This document shows, one piece after another, positions 33,001 through 42,058 of a stretch of DNA of 64,000 nt. Origin of the DNA: Oenanthe sinensis (lineage: Eukaryota > Streptophyta > Magnoliopsida > Apiales > Apiaceae); the NCBI GenBank assembly GCA_028671895.1, contig CM053800.1, positions 25,689,886 through 25,753,885 on the forward strand. The letters are read 5' to 3'. The translations under genes were made by a program, and so were the position numbers. The notes under the pieces were generated by a model that was not told the origin of the DNA, ran no database searches, and saw nothing but the letters and a program-made list of their open reading frames with translations. Positions within the stretch are counted from its first letter, which is position 1, and each line of letters starts with the position of its first letter.

Positions 33001-36000
33001 TATCATATCTATATTTTACGAGTTGTCCTGCATCAAAATGGTATCCAGAGCTTAGATTTCTTCATCAATTTCTTAATTGTTGGGAGATCTTGGATTTTGA
33101 GGGGGGGGGAATACTGTTCATCGGGTTATTATTCACTTCTGGGAAAGTACTGTTCATCATCGGGATACTGTTCACATCGGAGTTAATGTTCATCGGAGGC
33201 AGATCTGGGCAGAAGAAAAGTAAAAGGGTTGCTAATTTTCTAGAGGCTGCTGTTGAAAAAAAAAATAAAAAAGCTGGTAACCCTAATTTTTATCTTTATA
33301 ATTGGTGCACAATTGCAATTTAGTACTCCAGAGTTTTCATAAATTCCAGATCTGGCCCCTGCCTTTCCATAAATTGTCAAACCAGTCCTTGAAGTTTCCA
33401 AATATTACAAACTGTTCCCTCAGCTTGGAAGAATTACAAAACAGCCCCTCACAATTTCAGAAAATTACTCAGCAGTCCCTGTGCTTCCAAAATTTGACAG
33501 TTTTAACCCCTGCAATTTCTGATTATGATATTTCAGCCCCTTAAACTTCAGAATTTATCAAGATCAGCCCCTCTTTATTCTTGTTTAAGCCATGTCTGCT
33601 TACATTAAACTTCAAAGGGCAATTCTTATTAGTACCCTTGTACTTTTGCCTTTTCCAATTGGTGCTCAAAAAGTAATTGGCTTCTGAATGGTACCCTTGA
33701 AGTATTGGTGCAATACGTGTTATACCCCTCCCGTTAACAACTGTTAATCAAAAGTTAAGTCAATTGGTTTGACTTTAAAATAAAAATAATTATTATTTAA
33801 AATATATATTTTATTACTAAGAAAATAATAAAACTATATACATCATAAACTTAGACGAACTGAATATATTATATCAGTCTATCGGGTTAGGGTTTTATTT
33901 GAGCAAAAATAATAAAAGAGGGCTTTGAAGAAAATTGGGGAAAATCATCCTGCGAGTTTCGATTGATAATCCTTGCCGAAATAAATAAGATTCTTATCAT
34001 CGATTCATCTCCCATACACTCATAATTGAGGTATGATGTATATACATGTACTCACTTATGTGTGCTATGTATTTTTTATATGATGTGTGTGTATATATGT
34101 GTATTATGTATTTGTTATATGATGTGTGATGTGTGTGTGTGTGTATGTGTATTCGGTATTTTCTTGTGTGGTGTGTGTGTGTGTGTATATATATATATGT
34201 TTTTGTATATGTGTGTATTTTCTTGTGTGCGAGTAAAGGATGCAACAAAAAAGAATGCATCAATAACTACAAGTGGTCAAGAGGAGTTGAAAAGCAGAAA
34301 ATTAAGAAAAATTAAGAAGAAATGAAAGGGTAGAAAGCACAGCAATGCATCACAAGCTACTAAGATTAATATTTCCCAGCTTGGTCCATCTCAGCTTTAA
34401 AAATTTATCTTATTTTGTTCATATTAGACTTTCAGACTTAATTTGTTTTTGGTAATACCTGAACTTATCTTGGTATGGTATTGATATGTCAAATGCATTA
34501 CAAGAATTAAATCTTTTAGAAATATATTACTTATTATTAATGGATGTTATTTTGAATGATTTCACTGTCATGTATTCTTTTGTGATGGTACTGTTAATAG
34601 ATAGCATCCCGTTATCAGTTAATGTGTTTTTCTACGGTACTTAAGGGCAAATGCATTGACTTAAACGTTTGATTAACAGTTTTCAATTTTTAACGGGAGG
34701 GGTATAATACGTATTGTACCAATACTTCAAGGGTACCATTCGGAAACTAATTACTTTTTGGGCACCATTTGGAAAAGGCAAAAGTACAGGGGTACCAATA
34801 AGAATTTCCCAACTTCAAATTAAGAGTGTGCAAGATAATATTTATTTTCTTGAGCGTGAACGTAATGAGTTGCATTATCAAATTTATGTTTTCTATCGTC
34901 ACGAGAAGCTATTTGAATATGATCTTACTTTGAAGGACTTGGATTATCATTACCATGAACTTATAAGGTTGAAAAAGAAGTATAAACTTGAGTTGAGGAA
35001 AGAAAGGGATGCACGTGAAATTGAGGAACTAAAAAGTGCAATTAAGGAGGTAAAAAAGGATCTTGTGACTCTTACATCTCAGGTTCAACGTCTTGTAGAT
35101 TTGGAGAATGCAAAAAATGCCAAAGAACATGAAATTGCAATGGAAATTGAGCATCTTGAAGACACCAATATGGAAGATCGAACTGAGGAGGTGAAACAAG
35201 TTGAAGATAAAGAGATTGTGAGTGAGGATCAGGTAGAAACAACCAAGCCACAACCTAATTGTTTTCAAATTGTCGAGGAATATTTTGTGGAAAGTGTTCA
35301 AATTGTACAAGGCGGCAAAATGGCGTATGGTGATATTATTGAGGTTGAGCATATCGACTTCATCATTCCAGAATACATGATTAAGCCTCCTTCACTTGCA
35401 AGCTAGTTTTCAAGGTTCTTTGTGCCTAAGTTGATGCTTTTGAAGAAGTGCAAATAGTTTTTCTTCGTTCTAGTCTAGTTATGCATGGTTCTTGATTTCT
35501 ACAAAACTCGTGGTCGAGTTTTTTCTAACAAGGGGAGAATGATGGGGAACGAGAATAAAGAATTAATATATATGCTATTAATTAGATTATGTTTGTTTAG
35601 TGTAGAGATAAATAGTATATTTATCTATATGTTTTACATGTGGGGTTAATAGGTTATTAGTTATGTAGTTTATTTATAATAAGCCCAATTGTTTATGGTT
35701 ATTAGGTTATTATTAGGGTTTCTATTCCCTATATAAGTGATGTACTTCCCCAAATATTAAATTAGACTTGATTATTGAGAATATCTTTGAACATTGAATT
35801 GGGTCTCTTTTATGGATCGCGATTCATAGTTTTTCTCCCTTCTGCGGTTGGGAAACCCTTGGGGTAGTGGGTGTTCTGCGGTTCATTCACCCAAGTTATA
35901 TCTATTATTGTATCGTATCTATAATTTACGAGTTGTCCTGCATCACCACCCACCTATAAACTGGATTCTTAGGCTTTAAGATTGACCTTTAGGAAACATC

Positions 36001-39000
36001 TTTAGGATTAGGATTTAAGATTAACCTTCAGGAAACATTTTACTCATATACACGTACAAAGTTGCATGTAAATTCATGTCAGGGTTATTGGAGAAAGAAG
36101 AGAAGTGATGGTCTTAGTTCACATGTTCATATGCCATCCATAAGAACTAGTAATAATTTATGACTAAATTTTAAAATTTTGACATTTTTTAGATCGCACA
36201 AGAGAAATTAGGGAGTTCAATATTTTAGTGCTAATGATTAAAAATAGTAGGGAACAACCTCTGAAAAAGAAACTACTCACCGTTCCATGAACTGCCTTCA
36301 CTAAGCTTGCCAATATATCTTTACCAGGTTTTGTGTTGTGCGTAATCAAGACCCTGCACCCCTGAAGAGAAGTAGTTCACTAAAGAACATAACCACCATC
36401 AAGCAAGAGGATAAAACTGAATCATACTTCATACTTGTAAAAGTGGATGTTGGCATGCACGTGCCAATGAAACTGGCAGACTGAAGCCAATCTCTTTTTC
36501 TTTTTTAGCATCTCTCAGTATGTAGTTTCGCTCATCAAGGAGACAGCTAGCCTGTGCACAGCTCTCTAGCCAAAAGTGTGTCACCACTGGTTTTGCATAC
36601 GCAATAGCTTCTAACATATTCCTTGTGCGCGCAAATTCATCAGCTACAAAGTGTGTAGCATCGGAAATTGAGGATGCTACTGAAGCTCCCAACCGGAACA
36701 AAACCTGTGACAGTCTGTCGATTAAATTCTAGTACTTTCGAGTTTGAATATGGTTGAATCAGGAATCGAGCAAAAGATAATACAAACAAGTACCTTTTTC
36801 TGCTGCTTAATTATAACCCCATCCAAGTGCTGACTGAACAAGACTTGAACCTGAGTTATATCTCTCCTCTTACGTAAATCTTTATATTTATATGTAGATT
36901 CTGGTCCATCTTCAATTATTCTGCAAACTTCTTTTTTTAGCGGTGACCTTAATAGCTTCTTCCTGGATGACTCTTTCTGATATTCTTTACCCATGCAGAT
37001 TGGAGAGGATTCGTTTATAGGGGTTGTACATTGCTTAGGGGTCATGTATGCTGAAGATTTTGGTGTACGTATGTCCTTTAGTGATACTCTAGACCCTGGA
37101 TTCACTTTTGCATCCTCAGAAGCAGTATTAGCCAAGTAACTCTTTCCAACAGTAAATTCAGCTATCTGATCCTTCAACACAGCTAAATCATCAGAAGCTC
37201 CAATGGCATTCTGGTGGCTAGGGTTGTGGTCCACAGAAGTATCCTCCAATCGAGAGTACCTTTGACGCGAAGCTGGATCACTAACACCAGATGCCAGTAT
37301 TTTCCTCTTTAAGCCTGATTTCATTTGTGTGAAATTGATTTTTGAATTTCTACTTATCTCCTCTTTGGACAGCTTATGATGAACCTTTACCCTTCGGACT
37401 GTACTAGTACCAGAAATCTGTGAATCTGATAGCTCAATATGAGTTACTTTGGTTTCCTTAAGGTGTCCAGGTTGAATGAATTTTAATTCAGTACATTTTT
37501 CTCTGGCAAGTGCGTTTAATGCAGTCCTGCTCCTTTTCCTTTTAGGAGCAATAGGAGCACTTAAATTATCTATCCCCTCTCTTAAGACAGTCGATGTTTT
37601 GGTATCCTTCAATGTTAGATTTGATGCCTTCTGCCTAGTACGACAAGCAGTGGGCAAGTAGGTACCAAGCTGCTCCTTCGCACGCTGTTTTTGCATTGTT
37701 TCTTTACCACTTGATGCAGCAACGAGACATCTTTCATGTTCACCAATAACAACTCTTTCCAACTCTTTCTCATTCATACTTTCATCAAAAAGTTCACAGC
37801 GTAAGTTGCCCATATCTTCAGTCTCATCACACTGCTTCCTAATTTTTATGGACTGCTGTTCTGATAAAATAGTAGACCCTGTCAATCCAAGACCAGACCT
37901 TTTAGTTCTATTGGATTGTCTTGAAGTGACTGCAGATCCCAATGCTCTTTTTTGAACAAAATCTTTATCAGGCTCCGATTTTTTTCGATGTTTTTCTTTT
38001 TCAGTACGAGGCAAGTGGATTTCAGCATCCTGATTAGCAAAATTACCGTCATGGTCATTCAAGCCTACCCCATAGCATAAAGCTTCCATTGCATCAGCAG
38101 CCAGTTGAGTATCAACTCCTACATCCAGCATGTCTGGATTATTGTTATTAGTACCTGTTTCAACAATTTCATCCCTAGCATCATTCAAATTCTTAATCAG
38201 ATTTTTTTCATTAGATTTTCCAGCCACCTTCATTGATTTATCAATCTTTTTTGGTTCGTGCAACAGTAACTTCGAATCGGAGTAATATAAGCCAGCTACG
38301 TTGCTAGAAATGTCTTGTTTCTCTACCTTGTCATCACTTTCTTCGACTACCCGACCATTCTTTAGATTAAGACGCTTTGAATCCCAAGGTTGGGGAAAGG
38401 ATTGATGAGCTCTGCGTCCATCATCAAGAAATGCGTCTTTCTTGTTTCTGAAAAACTCACCCCCTCCTTCATCCTCTTGATAATCATCCCAGTCAAACGT
38501 CCCACCAGATGCTGAACGAATGCGATTAGCACGTTTAGCCAAACTTTGAGTTCCTTTAGCACCAGAGAGAGGCTTCGATTTCCCCCCAGTTGACTTTGTA
38601 ATATCAGCTTCTTGATCAGATTCTATAACATTAACTTTCAGAAATTTATCCACAAAGTCAAGAGCAATGGATTGTGATGCCTCTCCAGGCTCTTGAGAAT
38701 CTACATAGCTCAGCCCTGCCAACTCCATTTCAGAACTGCAGACTGGAGGGAAGTTTTCTTCTTTGTCAGTGTTATTAATATTAATATCAAGCCCTTTCTC
38801 ATGAGATACATCTTCATTAAACAGTTTCCTAACGGCTGACTTGCCAACCCTACACTTGTTTTCACTACTAGATCCTTTTAATTTATCATCACTCTCCTCC
38901 AGATTATGTCTTTGATCAATTTGACCCAAAATTGTATATGAACTGTTAATAACGCTTGTTCCACTATTCTCTACCTCATGTTTACTGTCACCCATATTAG

Positions 39001-40761
39001 AATATGAAGTATTATTATTAGTTTGTTTCAAAGACATGTTGCGAGCAGCTAAACCAGAAGACCTAATAGATGCTACACGTAATGATGTAAATCCTTCAAG
39101 GACTGGTCCTGCGTAATAATGTAAAATTTCACTATCAAATTAAGATTATAGCTTCTTATCCATACCTAGGGGAAAAAATTAACATTTAATGTAACATTAG
39201 CTTTAGATTTTTTTTTAATAGACACCAGGGAAACAGGAATACTTGAGTCACCCAACGCATCCCCGTGTCGGATTCTCGGACACTCAAAACCCTGTGTCCG
39301 ACACGGGAAACTTGTACGATTCCAAATAACATTATTTTCTTTCACAAATTGTACTTGAAATTGGTATTAAGAAACTATGTACCCAAAAGTAAAGTACTAA
39401 TGCTACTTAGAAAAGTAACTAACTTAAATTTCTAGTATTTTAGATGATTAAGCTATGCATTTCATTAAATTGCACAAAAGCTTAAGTTTTGTTAAGAGAT
39501 TTTGTCATACATAACATCAAATATAGATGACATATCCCCCACACCTGAATCCCCATATTATTATGTACCTCTCGCTTTTTAGATAGACATAGTGTGCTAA
39601 CATAGGTAAAAGAAGGCCGGTTGTGGCATGGAAGTATGTAAAGATAGTGTTCTTGAAACTCGAAACTATAAGAAGAAATAATACATGTTAAAACAAAAAT
39701 AACACATATATTGGGAGGACACGTGTATAAAGATCATACCTATTCTCCAAAAACATCCACTTACCTAATTATTTGCTGCCATAAAAGCAAGATGTTAATA
39801 TATTTAATAATTTATAAATAAAAATTGTCAAAGGTTGCATGATGAAACACAAGGCCACAAAGATAAAAGATTATCGGCCTTTCACTCCAATAGATCATTA
39901 TTGTGCGTCTTGTTATCACAGGGATGATATATCATTTTTTTTGGCCAACATTGAACATGCATGTTTTCATGTTGCATATTTTATGTTGTCAGGGTAAAGC
40001 TAAAGAACATAATACGCAATCAAAGACAAGATTCATCACACCTGTAGTCAAGACATCTTTAGATTCACCCCTATTCTGTTTCTGCCGACCAGTTTGCAGC
40101 ATCTTTCCCACTGTATGACCGTCAATTCTTTTCCCAGAGTCAACATCAGAAAACACCTCGGTGTCACTTAAAACATCAGTCTTTTTAGTTCCTTCCTCGT
40201 CAGTATCAACCACAACTTCCGTATCATCAAACAATTGGGTGCACAAACCTTCCGCACAATCCACCACATGATCAACTGCTTGGGTTTCACCATCAAAACA
40301 TAATGCTTGAGTCTCACCAGCAAGGCATACCCCTTGAGTCTCAGCATCTCCAAAAGGAACCGTATTATCACATGTCCCATATCCTAACACAAAACCGTAA
40401 CTTATCATCACTCTTCAACTAGCTGGATTAACAATTTCGTACAATAACTTTCATTCAAACATAAGTATTCCGCCAAATTTGTTATTAACAATATCGATTC
40501 CGTAAATTATCACCAACTCTGATAATATTTGCATAACAAGAAGTGTGTTCACAATTAAATCTCAATAAAACAATACTATTACTTATCGGTCACAACATAA
40601 CAGAAACAGAAACAGTGAATTTTTAATCTGGATAAATGAATATAGAAATTACCGTCCATAAATTGAGTATCAGCGTCACTGATAATATCAACTTGAGGAT
40701 TTAAAACCTTGTTGTTTTGTTCCATATCATCATCAGTATCGTCGTCTCCAAATGAACACAT
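30081..40761 (-). CDS. Tandem-BRCT DNA-damage-response protein (8 exons, complete)
   Basis: Exons on the minus strand: 40761-40653, 40383-40042, 39108-36794, 36704-36435, 36361-36281, 30813-30705, 30611-30545 and 30177-30081. All joints are GT-AG and phases fit, giving 3390 nt (1129 aa plus stop). Exon 1 begins MCSFGDDDTDDDMEQNNK. Residues 1-150 are acidic with repeated TQ dipeptides; exon 3 encodes a long hydrophilic, K/S-rich linker. The C-terminus carries two BRCT repeats: the first (~905-1000) includes DATHFVADEFARTRNML and the BRCT Trp in VVTHFWLESC, and the second (~1013-1110) includes GCRVLITHNTKPGK and ELLLNGIVIQKLEYE. Plant proteins of this plan are annotated as BRCT DNA-repair proteins, related in form to PTIP/MDC1. 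A nuclear phosphopeptide-binding role is inferred. Intron 5 is enlarged by a transposon. Confidence 0.9.
32622..33035 (+). repeat. 5' LTR of intronic LTR element (414 bp)
   Basis: TG...CA ends. Differs from the right LTR by several substitutions and small indels, for example 'tatgggtcttaggctattagg' here against 'tatggttattagg' there. Confidence 0.92.
33039..33051 (+). other. Primer binding site of intronic LTR element
   Basis: TGGTATCCAGAGC, the initiator-Met primer sequence with one extra C, three bases after the LTR. Confidence 0.8.
33310..33570. repeat. Degenerate 'cagtccctn' repeats in leader of intronic LTR element
   Basis: Phrases such as 'agcccctcacaatttcag', 'cagtccctgtgcttcc' and 'agccccttaaacttcag' recur every 30-40 bases, about eight times. 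The period and sequence are loose. The stretch holds no recognisable protein. Confidence 0.5.
33617..34810. mobile_element. Mutator-like (MULE) non-autonomous element, 9-bp TSD
   Basis: Long imperfect terminal inverted repeats (about 157 bp; 33617-33773 and 34652-34810) begin GGGCAATTCTTATTAGTACC on the left and, on the reverse strand, GGGAAATTCTTATTGGTACC on the right. A perfect 9-bp duplication AACTTCAAA flanks it at 33608-33616 and 34811-34819. Long TIRs with a 9-bp duplication are diagnostic of the Mutator superfamily. The interior is AT- and TG-rich with no transposase. A Lys-rich open stretch at about 34230-34325 could be a relic of a transposase tail or a captured exon; I could not decide. 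Confidence 0.92.
34086..34215. repeat. TG/TA-rich simple sequence inside the MULE
   Basis: Interrupted (GT)n and (TA)n runs. Open frames across it on both strands (Cys/Val or His/Thr repeats) are simple-sequence artefacts. Confidence 0.85.
35530..35539 (+). other. Polypurine tract of intronic LTR element
   Basis: aaggggagaa immediately before the right LTR. Confidence 0.85.
35540..35945 (+). repeat. 3' LTR of intronic LTR element (406 bp)
   Basis: Partner of 32622-33035, ending TGCATCA and followed by CCACC. Confidence 0.92.
39262..39307. repeat. Hairpin-forming inverted repeat in intron 2 of the BRCT gene
   Basis: Arms cccgtgtcgga (39262-39272) and tccgacacggg (39297-39307) are perfect complements around a 24-base loop, in sequence rich in further 'gtgtccgacac' pieces. 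It resembles a small transposon relic; no ends or TSD were found. Confidence 0.6.
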
Positions 40762-42058
40762 AGTGACCTAATTAGCAAATTACACAAAACAATTAGTTTT
40801 TACAATTTAACACCATGAGATCGTTCAAGACTCATACAAATTGGGGGAATTTTGGAGGGAATATTATAATTCAATGTTCAGAATCGACTGTTAGTTGTGT
40901 GTGTAATTTGTAAGTAATGACAATGACAGATGTATACATACATTGACACTGCTTGTGCTAGACTGCTAACTAGGTGTGGGCTAAATTACGTGATGTTTGG
41001 GTGTATTATTTTTATGAACTCTACTTATACTACTATTTTAAATTTTACTTTTTATAAAAATTTGAATATTAAGTATAAATAAATATTTTAATATACCTTC
41101 AAATATTTTAAGATGAAAAAGTCAAATGTGATAAAATTATAGGACCAAAAAAAACTATAAGCTAATATTTTTATAAGAGGATAAATAAAATCAAACACCT
41201 CAATAAAAAAATACTTGTAAATATTATTTATTTGAATTGGCTTATTTTAAATAATAATATAATTTGGTAAAGTATCACAAAAAGGTAATAATAAACATAT
41301 AAAGTGTTAATGTTGCAAATATAACATTATACTTTTGCAAATTATATTACAATTTTATAAAAACATCAAAAATTATAAAATATTACGAAACCGTTTGATA
41401 TCTTATAATTAACTTATAAATTGAAAGACATATATTCTTAAATTTATAAATTCCTAATTAGAGAAACAAACGGGGAGGCCCCCGCATTCATATTAGAACA
41501 TTTGATTAAGGGGCATGTTTGTTCTATCGGCTTGTAAAAGCTCCAAAATGCATACATTTTCCATAACAACCAGATAAATCAAATATGCCCAAAACACGTC
41601 AGTGACCTGGGGGAAATTTTTGACAAAAGGTAGGCACCCCTTGCTCTTGTTAATTGATTCTTGAATGGCTGACAAAATTGACAAGACATATATGCCAACA
41701 AATTACTGCCACAAAGGGGAGAGGGCATATCAAATAAAAAGACCATCTAGATATATAAGCTCAGTCGCATACAGAAATCTAAATCATCAGCATCAGCATC
41801 ACCAACAGCCAACTATAAACTAACTCATTAAAAAAACCAATCTGTAAAAAGGGAAGTCTAGTTGATTCATAGATTAGATAGTCTAGTCGGGGACATCTCC
41901 AGTGCTAGGATAGTTTCTACACAAAAGGAGTTGTCCCTGGTGTTTTATAAAACCATCAGCAGGAAGTGCCTCTGGCTTGTGATTCACATGGCATAGGTAT
42001 TCAAAAAAACGCAACTAAGATGGGAAAGAGAAAGGAAAGTAAACATCATTTTGGCATG
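40762..42058. other. Intergenic region: BRCT gene promoter and J-domain gene 3' UTR
   Basis: About 1.3 kb between two minus-strand genes. The part next to 42058 should be the J-domain gene's 3' UTR; the part next to 40761 is the BRCT gene's 5' UTR and promoter. 41040-41460 is very AT-rich. No ORF with recognisable content (41493-41684 was considered and set aside) and no clear TATA box assigned. Confidence 0.5.

Larger units (their letters stand above)
33592..35406 (+). pseudogene. Coiled-coil ORF of the intronic LTR element, split by a MULE
   Basis: An ATG at 33592 opens a frame that is cut after eight codons by the Mutator-like insertion (33617-34810). The duplicated AACTTCAAA shows that the frame continues at 34820 and stays open to TAG at 35404-35406, about 200 codons. 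Calls that start at 34714 use MULE sequence and are wrong. The product is charged and helical (LERERNELHYQ, LIRLKKKYKLELRKERD, EELKSAIKEVKKDL), with an acidic segment and a C-terminal part ending KPPSLAS. It has no zinc knuckle and no enzyme motif. Its identity is unknown; a gag-like structural role is a guess. Confidence 0.7.
32622..35945 (+). mobile_element. Non-autonomous LTR retrotransposon in intron 5 of the BRCT gene
   Basis: Direct repeats 32622-33035 and 35540-35945 begin TGATGGGGAACG and end TGCATCA. The 5-bp target duplication CCACC flanks the whole (32617-32621 and 35946-35950). A Met-tRNA-like primer site follows the left LTR and a purine tract precedes the right one, so the element reads on the plus strand, antisense to the host gene. 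The 2.5-kb interior has no gag, protease, RT, RNase H or integrase; it holds one coiled-coil ORF and a nested Mutator-like element. This fits a LARD-type non-autonomous element mobilised in trans. Confidence 0.93.

Noticed and set aside
33997..34325. Overlapping Cys/Val-rich and His/Thr-rich ORFs on both strands
   Set aside because: They translate (GT)n and (TA)n simple sequence; not genes.
34714..35406. 230-codon ORF taken from the first ATG
   Set aside because: Its first 35 codons are Mutator TIR sequence. The real element ORF begins at 33592 and is interrupted by the MULE.
36164..36349. 61-codon ORF starting MITHNTKPGK as a separate gene
   Set aside because: It is exon 5 of the BRCT gene plus intron readthrough.
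41493..41684. 63-codon minus-strand ORF between the two host genes
   Set aside because: No recognisable content; lies in a region expected to be 3' UTR or promoter.
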